From contig NZ_VFUA01000042.1 of NCBI RefSeq assembly GCF_006440735.1, forward strand, positions 1 through 48,712: DNA of 48,712 nt, written 5' to 3'. Positions 34,229 through 42,783 of the stretch are shown piece after piece. The position numbers and the translations under genes are program-made. The notes beneath the pieces were generated by a model, which saw only the letters and a program-made list of their open reading frames with translations, was not told the origin of the DNA and did no database searches. Each line of letters opens with the position of its first letter. Positions within the stretch are counted from its first letter, which is position 1. This DNA is from Mesorhizobium sp. B2-7-1 (GTDB lineage: Bacteria; Pseudomonadota; Alphaproteobacteria; Rhizobiales; Rhizobiaceae).

Positions 34229-35017
34229 TCAATCGACAAAAGCAAGTGTGGGCAAGTCGACGACGGTCGCGCCGCCATCGACGGTCAGGATCGAACCGTT
34301 CATCATCGCCGCCTCGCTCGAAGCGACGAAGCAGATGACGTTGGATACTTCCTCCGGAGTCGCCGGCCGGCCGAGCGGCACGTCCTTGGTGACAAGCCTG
34401 TAGGCTTCCTCGATGGAGCCCAGTCCGTGCTTATCGACGACCACCTGCATCTGCTCGTCGGCCATGGCCGTCGCCACCCAGCCGGGGCAGATGATGTTGG
34501 TGCGCACGCCCTGGCGGCCATAATCGCGCGCCAGCGATTTGCCGAAGCCGACGCAGGCATGCTTCATGGTGACGTAGCCCGCCGCCGCCGGCCCGGCGAA
34601 CAGGCCGGCGATCGATGCGATGACGACGATGTTGCCCTTCTGCGCGATCAGATCCGGCAGGCATTCGCGGGCGCAGACGAAAGCGGTGTCGAGATTGGTG
34701 CGCGTCGCCAGCGCCCAGGTCTCGTCGCTCATTGTCACCGTCGGGCCGACGCCATGGCCACCGGCATTGGCGACGAGGATATCGACCGGGCCGATCTTCT
34801 CGTGGACCTCGGCAAGGGCGGCGCGCACCGCCTTGGCATCGGCGGCGTCGCCCTGCACGACCAGCCCGCCAATGTCCCTGGTCACGGCCTCGAGCGGCTC
34901 GCGCCGCCGGCCCATCAGCACGACCTTGGCGCCGTCGGCGGCCATGCGCCGGGCGACAGCCGCGCCGATGCCGGTGCCGCCGCCCGTGATGAAGGCCGTC
35001 TTGCCGGAAAATCTCAT
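34229..35017 (-). CDS. short-chain dehydrogenase/reductase
   Basis: An SDR of 262 residues with TGGGTGIG (11-18), NAGG, S135, and Y148/K152 in YVTMK. It is the first gene of the Liv/MoaF operon. AAGGAC lies 8 bp upstream of the ATG. It probably oxidises a hydroxyl group of the imported substrate. The 183 bp upstream contain one copy of the 44-bp direct repeat (35092-35135), so its promoter lies in or next to that repeat. Confidence 0.9.
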   Translation of the reverse strand: MRFSGKTAFITGGGTGIGAAVARRMAADGAKVVLMGRRREPLEAVTRDIGGLVVQGDAADAKAVRAALAEVHEKIGPVDILVANAGGHGVGPTVTMSDETWALATRTNLDTAFVCARECLPDLIAQKGNIVVIASIAGLFAGPAAAGYVTMKHACVGFGKSLARDYGRQGVRTNIICPGWVATAMADEQMQVVVDKHGLGSIEEAYRLVTKDVPLGRPATPEEVSNVICFVASSEAAMMNGSILTVDGGATVVDLPTLAFVD

Positions 35018-35091
35018 CCTGCCGTCCTTGCGGGCGCGAGGCCCAAATGCTGCCGATCGTTGGTTTGGAGTGTGCGACGGCTGCCCTTTTT

Positions 35092-35135
35092 CGTCTTGTC
35101 CGAGCGGGAACTTTGTTTTGACTGAGAGCGCACTC
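35092..35135. repeat. 44-bp direct repeat, copy 1
   Basis: It starts CGTCTTGTCCGAGCGGGAAC, ends GAGAGCGCACTC, and is identical to 36803-36846. It lies in the 183-bp noncoding gap between yceI and the SDR gene. The gap otherwise holds a GC hairpin at 35154-35175 (CCGCGCG / CGCGCGG) that might end the yceI transcript. Confidence 0.9.
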
Positions 35136-35200
35136 CTGCGTTCTTCTGGGATGCCGCGCGACCTTTGCCGCGCGGGATCATGCGTTTGGCTAGCGGCGGC

Positions 35201-35788
35201 CTATTTCTTGATCGCCTCGAGATCGATGACGATCTCGACCTCAGGCCCTAGGCCGAACCCGTCGGCGGCCTTGGCCATCGGGAAGTCCGCGGTGCTGACC
35301 TTGCCGGTGGCGCTGAAAGCCGCCTTGGTCAACGTCGCGTCCCATGGCGCCGGCGCTTCGTTGAGCAGCTTCACATCGAGCGTCACTTCCTTGCTGACGC
35401 CGCTGATGGTGAGATTGCCGGTGACCTTGCCGGTCTTGTCGTCGACCTTCTCGACCTTGGTGCTTTCGAAGCTGATCGTCGGGAACTCGGCGGCGTTGAA
35501 GAAGTCGGGCCCTTTCAGATCGCTGTCGCGCTGGTCGAAGGCGGTATGGATCGAACCGACATCGAGCTCGGCCTTGACGCTGCTTTTGCTGACATCGGCC
35601 TTGTCCAACGCGATCGTGCCCTTGACGCCGTCGAACTGGCCATGGGCGATGCCGTAGATGCCGTGCTTGACGGTGAAGGTGACCCAGGCGTGCTGGCCGT
35701 CGATCTCGTAATTGTCGGCATGAGCCGCCACGGCCAGCATGGATGCGCCGGCGAAAGCGAGCGCCGCAATCAGTTTTCTCGTCCTCAC
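35201..35788 (-). CDS. YceI family periplasmic lipid-binding protein
   Basis: The 195-residue protein has a signal peptide (RKLIAALAFAGASMLAVAAHA, cleavage near 25) followed by the YceI beta-barrel (YEIDGQHAWVTFTVKHGIYGIAHGQFDGVKG, FDQRDSDLKGPDFFNAAEFPTISFEST). YceI proteins bind isoprenoid or other lipids in a lipocalin-like cavity in the periplasm and are often stress- or base-induced. Translation starts at GTG 35788, since the overlapping ATG at 35790 is followed at once by a stop. GGGAGA precedes it. It lies 36 bp after the membrane-protein gene, so the two are probably cotranscribed. Confidence 0.9.
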   Translation of the reverse strand: MRTRKLIAALAFAGASMLAVAAHADNYEIDGQHAWVTFTVKHGIYGIAHGQFDGVKGTIALDKADVSKSSVKAELDVGSIHTAFDQRDSDLKGPDFFNAAEFPTISFESTKVEKVDDKTGKVTGNLTISGVSKEVTLDVKLLNEAPAPWDATLTKAAFSATGKVSTADFPMAKAADGFGLGPEVEIVIDLEAIKK

Positions 35789-35824
35789 ATGTTTCTCCCT
35801 GTTGTTGGTTGTTTTGGACCCGGC

Positions 35825-36721
35825 TCAGGAAAAGCCGAGGGCGGCCCCATGCGGCGCCCAGACGATCGCCGTCATGATGGCCAGAATCGCCGGAGCGGCG
35901 ATCAGGATGCCGGCAACGAGCGGCCGCAGGGGCCGCGTGCCGGGAAGCAGGCCTTGCAGCGGGCCGCGCATAAGCACGGCAACGACCGGCGGCAGGGATG
36001 ACAGGATGAGCGCCGCGGGATTGGCCTTGGGCGCGAGCAGCGCCACCTGGATCAGCACCGTGGCCGAGGCGTAGAGCAGCAGGAATTCGACGCCCTTGCT
36101 CCACGAAGCGGCCGCGCCGCCGCGCAATACCGCGAGATACTGCACGAGGCACCAGCCGCCGATCAGCGCGGCGATCGAGCCTAGCAATTGCCCGGTGACG
36201 ATCGATGCGCCGAGCACCGAGACGATGGCGCCGGAGAACGACAAAGCGAGCACCGCCGCCGGTGCCAGGAACGGCTCTTCCGCCGAGGGCGACGGCGAAG
36301 GCTGCCGTCCGATGAGCAGCGCGGCGCCGATCAGCGCCAATAGGCCGACAGCCAGCGCGGCAATCATCTGCAGGTCAAGCGAGCCGCCGGCCAGCCGCCG
36401 CCAACCGAGCCACAGGAAGGCAGCCGCAAAAGCGATGGCGGCGACAAAACTCGTTGCACGGCCGAGCACCCGCCCAGGCGGCAGGCCGATGACGATACCG
36501 GCGAAGGCGAGATAGATCAGCTTCTGACTGGCCGCGACCGGCGGCACGGCCGGTGGCCCGAGCGTGTCCCAGTAGAAGAACAGCAGCAGCGCCGCCCAGA
36601 ATAGCGTGACCACCGGCGATGCGGCCGGCACGGCAAAGCGCGCAGCGAGCGCCAGCGTGATGCCGAGCAGCAGCGGTAGCGCAGCTGTGGTGACCATCGG
36701 ATTGCCGAGAACCGCGCTCAA
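35825..36721 (-). CDS. integral membrane protein of unknown function (about eight to ten helices)
   Basis: The 298-residue, very hydrophobic protein is rich in Ala/Leu. Helices are evident at LPLLLGITLALAA, PVVTLFWAALLLFFYW, LIYLAFAGIVIGL, FVAAIAFAAAFLWLGW and several more. One polar loop (GRQPSPSPSAEEPF) sits in the middle. No transporter or enzyme motif was recognised. TTG 36721 is suggested as start (GGAAGGTGAA upstream, product opens MSAVLGNPMVTT). GTG 36745 is the alternative. It pairs with yceI downstream. YceI genes are often next to cytochrome b561 genes, but I see no b561 histidine pattern here. Confidence 0.7.
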   Translation of the reverse strand: MSAVLGNPMVTTAALPLLLGITLALAARFAVPAASPVVTLFWAALLLFFYWDTLGPPAVPPVAASQKLIYLAFAGIVIGLPPGRVLGRATSFVAAIAFAAAFLWLGWRRLAGGSLDLQMIAALAVGLLALIGAALLIGRQPSPSPSAEEPFLAPAAVLALSFSGAIVSVLGASIVTGQLLGSIAALIGGWCLVQYLAVLRGGAAASWSKGVEFLLLYASATVLIQVALLAPKANPAALILSSLPPVVAVLMRGPLQGLLPGTRPLRPLVAGILIAAPAILAIMTAIVWAPHGAALGFS

Positions 36722-36802
36722 ATCGTCTTCACCTTCCAGGACCACGGAGACGTGCCGGCGTGGCCGATCTCATCCCGCGATCTTGATTGGCCTCGAGCGA
36801 GG

Positions 36803-36846
36803 CGTCTTGTCCGAGCGGGAACTTTGTTTTGACTGAGAGCGCACTC
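36803..36846. repeat. 44-bp direct repeat, copy 2
   Basis: Identical over 44 bp to 35092-35135. It lies in the 204-bp gap between the divergent membrane-protein and aldehyde dehydrogenase genes and is overlapped at its start by the small palindrome GCCTCG-AG-CGAGGC (36790-36803). Confidence 0.9.
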
Positions 36847-36925
36847 GCGGCCGCGCCGGCTTGAACGTCGCCGGCGCGCTCCATAACCCTCGGCAAAAAT
36901 GTTCATCAGCATCGAGGAGGATGGC

Positions 36926-38428
36926 GTGAACGAGAGAACCGTGCCGCCGATCAGCGCGGCTGCCGCCGCATTCCTGTCGCGGCCGCATCGGCCCTTCATC
37001 AATGGACGTTTCGTCGATGGTCTCGCCGGCGAAGGGCTGGCTGTCGATGATTCCGCTTCCGGCGAGGTCGTCGCCTATGTGCCGGAGAGCGGCCCCGAAC
37101 TCGTCGACCAGGCGGTGCGTGCGGCGCGCGCGGCGCTCGAGGGGCCATGGGCCTCGATGCGGCCTGTCGACCGCCAGAACCTGATGCTGAAGCTTGCCGA
37201 CGCTATCGAGGCCGATGCCGGCCTTCTGGCCGAGGTCGAGAGCATCGAGAACGGCAAGTCGCTGGGTGTCGCGCGCATGCTGAGCGCCGGCGGCACCGTC
37301 GACTGGCTGCGCTATTATGCCGGCTGGGCGACCAAGATCGAAGGTTCGACCTTCCAGGTTTCCATTCCGGTGCCGCCAGGCGCCAAGCACCACGCGATGA
37401 CGGTGATGGAGCCGGTCGGCGTCGTGGGCGCCATCGTGCCGTGGAATTTTCCGTTGCTGATCGGCATGTGGAAGATCGCGCCGGCGCTGGCCTGCGGCTG
37501 CACGATCGTGCTGAAGCCGCCGCAGGAAACGCCGCTCGGCCTGCTCAGGCTTGCCGAGCTGATCGAGGCTGCCGGCTTCCCGCCCGGCGTAGTCAACATC
37601 GTCACCGGCAGCGGCAGCGTGACCGGCGAGGCGCTGATCCGGCATCCCGGCATCGACAAGCTGACCTTCACCGGCTCGACGGAAGTGGGAAAGCGCATCG
37701 GCCACGCCGCCGTCGACCGCGTGGCCCGCTTTACCCTGGAGCTCGGCTCCAAATCGCCGATGATCCTGCTTGCCGACATGGAGGACGGCATCGAGCCGCT
37801 GCTCGCCGGGCTCGGCATGTTCTTCAACCAGGGCCAGGTCTGCACCTCGGCGGCGCGGCTTCTGATCGAGAAGCCGATCTATGACCGCACACTGGCGCGT
37901 CTCGCCGAGATCGCCGACGGCATGACGATGGGCGCCGGCCGCGATGCGGACGCGCAGATCAATCCGCTGGTCTCGGCCAAGCACCGCAACAGCGTGCAAG
38001 GCTTCGTCGAGCGCAGTCTGGCAGCCGGGGTCGAACGGGTGAGCGGCGCGCGGCCGGTGCCGGCGAAAGGTCACTATGTGGCGCCGACCATCCTGCATCA
38101 TGTGAAGGCGGATATGGAGATCGTGCGCGAGGAGGTGTTCGGCCCCGTCGTGGCGGCGATGCCGGTCGCCGATCTTGACGAGGCGATCCGCGTCGCCAAC
38201 GACACGCGCTATGGCCTTTCGGCCTCGATCTGGAGCCGCGACATGGGCAAGGCGATGACGGCGATCCACGGCCTCAAGGCTGGCACGGTGTGGGTCAACT
38301 CGCACAACACGCTCGACCCGGCGGCACCCTTCGGCGGCTTCAAGCAGTCCGGCATCGGTCGCGAACACGGCCGCGCGGCAATCGAGGGCTACCTCGAAAC
38401 CAAGACCGCCATCATGCGCTACGCCTGA
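36926..38428 (+). CDS. NAD(P)-dependent aldehyde dehydrogenase
   Basis: A 500-residue ALDH-superfamily enzyme oxidising an aldehyde to a carboxylic acid. It has PWNFPLLIGMWKIAPAL, general base E272 in LELGSKSP and nucleophile C306 in NQGQVCTSA, plus EVFGPVVAAMP and PFGGFKQSGIGRE near the end. GTG 36926 is preferred to ATG 36899 because GAGGAGG lies 5 bp before it. The GMC oxidoreductase gene follows after 4 bp. The alcohol-to-aldehyde-to-acid order of these enzymes implies two consecutive oxidations, as in choline or long-chain alcohol degradation. Confidence 0.93.
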   Translation: MNERTVPPISAAAAAFLSRPHRPFINGRFVDGLAGEGLAVDDSASGEVVAYVPESGPELVDQAVRAARAALEGPWASMRPVDRQNLMLKLADAIEADAGLLAEVESIENGKSLGVARMLSAGGTVDWLRYYAGWATKIEGSTFQVSIPVPPGAKHHAMTVMEPVGVVGAIVPWNFPLLIGMWKIAPALACGCTIVLKPPQETPLGLLRLAELIEAAGFPPGVVNIVTGSGSVTGEALIRHPGIDKLTFTGSTEVGKRIGHAAVDRVARFTLELGSKSPMILLADMEDGIEPLLAGLGMFFNQGQVCTSAARLLIEKPIYDRTLARLAEIADGMTMGAGRDADAQINPLVSAKHRNSVQGFVERSLAAGVERVSGARPVPAKGHYVAPTILHHVKADMEIVREEVFGPVVAAMPVADLDEAIRVANDTRYGLSASIWSRDMGKAMTAIHGLKAGTVWVNSHNTLDPAAPFGGFKQSGIGREHGRAAIEGYLETKTAIMRYA

Positions 38429-38432
38429 CCAG

Positions 38433-40022
38433 ATGACGGAGGCTTACGACTACATCATCGCCGGCGCCGGCTCGGCCGGCTGCACGCTGGCGAGCCGTCT
38501 GGTCGCAGCGGGCAAGCGCGTGCTCGTCGTCGAGGCGGGGCCGGCCGACAACACGCGCTTCGTCGACATGCCCGCCACCTTCGCCAAGGTGATCGGCACG
38601 GCGCGCAGTTGGATCTACCAGTCGGAGCCGGAGCCAAGCGTCGGCGGCCGCTCGCTGCCGATCCCGCAGGGGCGCACGCTCGGCGGCGGCTCCTCGATCA
38701 ACGCCATGCTCTATATCCGTGGCCAGCCGGAGGACTATGACGGCTGGCGCGATCTCGGCTGCCCGGGCTGGGGCTGGGACGATGTGCTGCCGGTCTACAA
38801 ACGGCTGGAGCGCAATGAACGCCTCGCCGGCGAGCGGCACGGCAGCGACGGTCCGCTGCCGGTCTCCGATCCGCGCTACCGGCACCCACTGTCGCTCGCC
38901 TATGTGCGCGCCGCCCAGCAGGCTGGATACCGCTTCAATGACGACTTCAACGGCGAACGGCAGGAGGGCGTCGGCTTCTACCAGACCACGACGGCAAACG
39001 GCGAAAGGCAGTCGGCCGCCAAGGTGTTTTTGCGGCCACTCGCCGGCAACGCCAATCTCAAGATCGTCACCGATGCGCTGGTGACGGCACTGACGCTTGA
39101 GAACGGCGCCGCGACCGGACTGTCCTACACGACGCCGGACGGACAGAACCATACAGCCTCGGCCAGGGTGGAAGTGATCCTTGCCGCTGGCGCGCTCGCC
39201 ACGCCAAAGCTGATGATGCTGTCCGGTCTCGGCCCGGCCGCGCATCTGGTTGAGATGGGGATTCCCGTCATCCGCGACATGCCTGGGGTCGGCCAGGACC
39301 TGCAGGACCATGTCGCAGCGCCGCTCTACGCGCTGACCCGCAGGCCCGTCTCGCTGCTCGGCGAGGATCGCGGCCTCAAGGCGCTGCGGCACGGCCTCGA
39401 ATATCTTTTGTTCCGGCGCGGCCTGCTCGCCTCCAACGTGGTCGAGAGCGGCGGCTTCTTCGACACCGACGGCGACGGCCGGCCCGACATACAGTTCCAT
39501 GTGCTGCCGGTGATGATTGAGAACGCCGAGCACGGCTCGGTCGAACGCCACGGCATGGAGTTGAACCCGTGCGTGCTGCGGCCCAAGTCGCGCGGTTCGG
39601 TCCGGCTGCGCTCGCCAAAGCCAGGCGATCCGATCCGCTTCACCACTGGCTTCCTGTCGCATGCCGACGACCTTGCCCTGCTGCTCGCCGGCATGAAGGT
39701 CGCGCGCGCGATCCTGCGCCAGCCGGCGCTGCGCGAAGTCGTCGCCGAAGAGCTTGCGCCCGGCAAAGCCGATGATCTCGGCGACGAGGCGATAACCGAC
39801 CACATCATCCGCCACGCCAAGACCGTCTATCATCCCTGCGGCACCTGCCGGATGGGAACGGACGATCGGGCGGTGGTCGACCCGCAGCTTCGCGTGCGCG
39901 GCGTGCCGCGCCTGCGCATCGCCGATGCCTCGATCATGCCGCGCCTCACCAGCGGCAACACCAACGCGCCGGCGATCATGATCGGCGACCGCTGCGCCGA
40001 TTTCATCCTGGGGACCCGTTGA
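38433..40022 (+). CDS. GMC-family FAD-dependent oxidoreductase (choline dehydrogenase/AlkJ-like)
   Basis: The 529-residue flavoprotein has dinucleotide motif AGAGSAGC (10-17) and VLVVEAG, then GRTLGGGSSINAMLYIRG, the second GMC signature AGALATPKLMMLSG, and catalytic His467 in YHPCGTCRMG with the closing SGNTNAP. It oxidises a primary alcohol to an aldehyde, passing electrons to quinone or oxygen. The BetA-like sequence does not prove choline as substrate, and no betaine genes are nearby. It pairs with the ALDH gene upstream and is convergent with a second ALDH gene, the stops being only 2 bp apart. Confidence 0.93.
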   Translation: MTEAYDYIIAGAGSAGCTLASRLVAAGKRVLVVEAGPADNTRFVDMPATFAKVIGTARSWIYQSEPEPSVGGRSLPIPQGRTLGGGSSINAMLYIRGQPEDYDGWRDLGCPGWGWDDVLPVYKRLERNERLAGERHGSDGPLPVSDPRYRHPLSLAYVRAAQQAGYRFNDDFNGERQEGVGFYQTTTANGERQSAAKVFLRPLAGNANLKIVTDALVTALTLENGAATGLSYTTPDGQNHTASARVEVILAAGALATPKLMMLSGLGPAAHLVEMGIPVIRDMPGVGQDLQDHVAAPLYALTRRPVSLLGEDRGLKALRHGLEYLLFRRGLLASNVVESGGFFDTDGDGRPDIQFHVLPVMIENAEHGSVERHGMELNPCVLRPKSRGSVRLRSPKPGDPIRFTTGFLSHADDLALLLAGMKVARAILRQPALREVVAEELAPGKADDLGDEAITDHIIRHAKTVYHPCGTCRMGTDDRAVVDPQLRVRGVPRLRIADASIMPRLTSGNTNAPAIMIGDRCADFILGTR

Positions 40023-40024
40023 GG

Positions 40025-41515
40025 TCAGCCGAGACTGATCCACGCCGTTTTGAGGTCGGTGTATTTCTCGATCGCGTGAAGCGACTTGTCGCGACCGAAG
40101 CCGGATTGCTTGAAGCCGCCGAGCGGCACAGTGATGTCGGCGCCGCCATAGGTGTTGACGTGGACGACGCCGGCATTGATGGCGCGGACCATGCGGTGCG
40201 CGGTCGACAGGTTCGAGGTCCACACGGCCGAGGCAAGGCCATAGACGGTGGCGTTGGCGAGCCGTATCGCCTCTTCCTCGGTTTCGAAGCGCATGATGCC
40301 GAGCACCGGGCCGAACACTTCCTCGCGGGCAAGCTGCATTTTCTCGGTCACGTTCTCGAAGATCGTCGGCGCCATGTAGCTGCCGCCGGTTTCGGTGAGG
40401 ATGCGCTCGCCACCGGTGACGAGGCGGGCGCCCTCCTCCGTAGCCTTGGCGACGAAGCCGAGATTCTTGGTCAGTTGCTCGGCGCTCGACACAGCGCCGA
40501 CATCGGAGCCGAGATCGAGCGGATCGCCGACCTTCAGCTTCGTGGTTGCCTTGACGAGTTCCTCCATGAAGCGGTCATAGACCGAGGCCTGGACCAGCAG
40601 CCGCGAGCCGGCGACGCAGACCTGTCCGGAATTGCGGAAGATGCCGTTGGCGGAGACCACCGCCGCCTGTTTCAAATCAGGCGCGTCGGCGAAGACGATG
40701 TTGGGCGACTTGCCGCCGAGCTCGAGGAAGACGCGCTTCAAATTGGAGAGTGCGGAATATTCGAGCAGGCGGCGGCCGACCGGGCCGGAGCCAGTGAATG
40801 CGATGGCGTCGACATCCATGTGCAGGCCGAGCGCCTCGCCGGCGACCGAACCCCGCCCGGTGACGACATTGAAGACGCCTTCCGGCAGTCCGGCCTCGGT
40901 GGCGAGTTCCGCCAGCCGCAGCAATGTCAACGAGGCGATCTCCGGCGGCTTGACGACGATCGCGTTGCCGGCGGCCAAGGCCGGCGCGATCTTCCAGGCG
41001 CCGATCATCAACGGAAAATTCCACGGCACGATGGCGCCCACGACGCCGAGCGGCTCCTTGTGGATCAGGCCCAGCACATTGTCGGCCGTCGGCGCGATCT
41101 CGCCATAGATCTTGTCGATCGCCTCGGCGTAGTAACGGATGGTGCCGGCCGCGGAGAGCGGCTCGGCCTTGTAGGCCATGCCGATTTCGGTGCCGTTGTC
41201 GCGCACCCCGAGCACGGCCAGTTCCAGCGCATACTTTTCGACCAGCTCGGCGAATTTCGCCAGCACCTTCTTGCGAAAGGCGGGGGCGGCGCGCGACCAG
41301 GAGCCTTTGGCGAACGCCTTACGCGCCGAGGCGACGGCGCGGTCGACATCGGCGGCGCCGCCATCGGCGATGCTGGCAAAGGGACGGCCGTCGATCGGCG
41401 AGATCACCTGCAGGCTGACGCCGCTCTGCGCGTCCACCGGGCTTCCATCGATGAACAGACGCCGCGCGCCGACCTCCGCTTTGCGCAGCGTGTCGATGGT
41501 GTCCTGGTTGATCAT
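40025..41515 (-). CDS. NAD(P)-dependent aldehyde dehydrogenase
   Basis: The 496-residue ALDH has PWNFPLMIGAWKIAPAL, base E265 in LELGGKSP and nucleophile C300 in NSGQVCVAGSR, and ends VPLGGFKQSGFGRDKS. It differs from the ALDH at 36926 and likely takes another aldehyde. ATG 41515 is preferred. GGAG lies about 12 bp upstream and the longer frame to 41647 is inside the P450 gene. It begins 2 bp after the P450 stop, so P450 hydroxylation and ALDH oxidation are probably coupled. Confidence 0.93.
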   Translation of the reverse strand: MINQDTIDTLRKAEVGARRLFIDGSPVDAQSGVSLQVISPIDGRPFASIADGGAADVDRAVASARKAFAKGSWSRAAPAFRKKVLAKFAELVEKYALELAVLGVRDNGTEIGMAYKAEPLSAAGTIRYYAEAIDKIYGEIAPTADNVLGLIHKEPLGVVGAIVPWNFPLMIGAWKIAPALAAGNAIVVKPPEIASLTLLRLAELATEAGLPEGVFNVVTGRGSVAGEALGLHMDVDAIAFTGSGPVGRRLLEYSALSNLKRVFLELGGKSPNIVFADAPDLKQAAVVSANGIFRNSGQVCVAGSRLLVQASVYDRFMEELVKATTKLKVGDPLDLGSDVGAVSSAEQLTKNLGFVAKATEEGARLVTGGERILTETGGSYMAPTIFENVTEKMQLAREEVFGPVLGIMRFETEEEAIRLANATVYGLASAVWTSNLSTAHRMVRAINAGVVHVNTYGGADITVPLGGFKQSGFGRDKSLHAIEKYTDLKTAWISLG

Positions 41516-41517
41516 TA

Positions 41518-42711
41518 TCAGTTTGCTCCAAATTCTACATGAAGTGTCGCCGGCGCGCGGAACTCCCAGCCGCGGAACACCGGCTGCTTGCCCGGCACTA
41601 GGCGCAGGTCGGGAAAACGCTCCAGCAGCAATCTCACCGCAAGGCACATCTGCTCGCGCGCAAAGAAGCGGCCAGAACAGAAATGATGGCCGAAGCCGAA
41701 GGCGGCGTGGTTGCCCTCGTCGCGATGGATGTCGAAGCTGTCGGGATCGGTGAAGCGGCTTTCGTCGCGGCTGGCCGAGGAGACCAGCGCGGCGACCGGC
41801 GCGCCGGCCGGGATGGTCGCGCCGCCGATCTCCACGGCGCGGGTCGTCTCGCGCGTCTGCGTGCCGATCGGCGCCACCCAGCGCAGGCCCTCGTCCACCG
41901 CCTTGGGCACGAAAGTTTCCGGATCGTCGAGCACCTGGCGCAGTTGCCGCGGGTTCGTCAGCAGGCCAACGAGGATGGAGCCGGCGCCGTGTCCCGGTTC
42001 CTGCATGCCGCCAAGCAGGATGACCTTGATGGTCGGCATCAGGAAATCGACCGCGCGGGTTTTGCCCTCGGGCATGCCGTCATGCAGCATGTGCGACAGC
42101 GCCGAGTCATCCGGCTCGCGGGTCAGCCGTTCAAGCGTCGGCAGGACGGCGGCACCGACCTCGGCGCCGATCGTGTCGGCGATCTCCTGGCGCTTCGGAT
42201 CTTTTTCGAAGTTGATGGCGCCCTGGGCGAGCCCATAGAACCAGCGGCGCAAGGTCGGCATGTCGATGTCCATCAAGCCAAGCGAGCGCGCCAGGCTCAG
42301 CGTCGACACCGGCTCGAAATAGTCGGCCATCAGTTCGGCGGAACCGCGTTTGGCGATCTCATCGAGATAAGGTTCGGCAATCGAGCGCACGAGATCGCCG
42401 GCATAGGCGGCGACGGTGCGCGGCCGGTATTTCGGGTCGACGCCCTGGCGCAGGTTCTTGTGGACCTCGCCGTCGGTGGTGAGGATGGTCGGCTTGCCGA
42501 AGGAACGCTCGACCGGAGAGACGCCTGCCCTGACGATGGCGGAGAAGATTTCTGGCGACTTCGCCACCAGCTCGACGTCCTTCCAGCGGGTGACGAACCA
42601 CAGGTTGACCGCCGGCACGAAAGCGACCGGAGCGCTGCGCCTGAGCTCGGCGTAGATCGGATAAGGATCGGCTTCCAGCGCCTCGACCGTGATATCATCG
42701 GCAAAGCTCAT
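41518..42711 (-). CDS. cytochrome P450 with an atypical I-helix
   Basis: The 397-residue soluble bacterial P450 has ExxR E274-GL-R277 and the haem-ligand loop FGFGHHFCSGR with Cys345. The I-helix oxygen-activation motif, normally AGxDT or AGxET, reads GGMQEPG (234-240), so Glu is kept but Pro replaces the conserved Thr. This variant occurs in some proteobacterial P450s. No ferredoxin or reductase gene is adjacent, so redox partners must be elsewhere. The gene is 72 bp after the APC permease gene, across a hairpin. Confidence 0.92.
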   Translation of the reverse strand: MSFADDITVEALEADPYPIYAELRRSAPVAFVPAVNLWFVTRWKDVELVAKSPEIFSAIVRAGVSPVERSFGKPTILTTDGEVHKNLRQGVDPKYRPRTVAAYAGDLVRSIAEPYLDEIAKRGSAELMADYFEPVSTLSLARSLGLMDIDMPTLRRWFYGLAQGAINFEKDPKRQEIADTIGAEVGAAVLPTLERLTREPDDSALSHMLHDGMPEGKTRAVDFLMPTIKVILLGGMQEPGHGAGSILVGLLTNPRQLRQVLDDPETFVPKAVDEGLRWVAPIGTQTRETTRAVEIGGATIPAGAPVAALVSSASRDESRFTDPDSFDIHRDEGNHAAFGFGHHFCSGRFFAREQMCLAVRLLLERFPDLRLVPGKQPVFRGWEFRAPATLHVEFGAN

Positions 42712-42736
42712 GCCGCTGCTCCCGCTACGTTAAAGT

Positions 42737-42758
42737 AGGGCGGCGCGGACGCCGCCCT
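42737..42758 (-). terminator. hairpin between APC permease and P450 genes
   Basis: A 9-bp perfect stem, AGGGCGGCG / CGCCGCCCT, with a 4-nt loop lies 26 bp after the permease stop (minus strand) and is followed by ACTTTAAC. The short T-run makes it a partial terminator at best, so P450-ALDH may still be read from the permease promoter. Confidence 0.5.
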
Positions 42759-42783
42759 GCCTTGTCCGTCAATCGCCTATCCC

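Noticed and set aside
35092..35135. 44-bp repeat as an EcfG promoter because it contains GGAAC
   Set aside because: Eighteen or nineteen bases after GGAAC there is no TT in either copy.
36770..38368. 532-codon minus-strand frame opposite the aldehyde dehydrogenase
   Set aside because: The ALDH on the plus strand has all catalytic residues. The minus frame has none and includes the 44-bp repeat.
38433..40022. GMC oxidoreductase as choline dehydrogenase BetA
   Set aside because: No betaine aldehyde dehydrogenase cluster, betI or choline transporter is adjacent. The family has many alcohol substrates.
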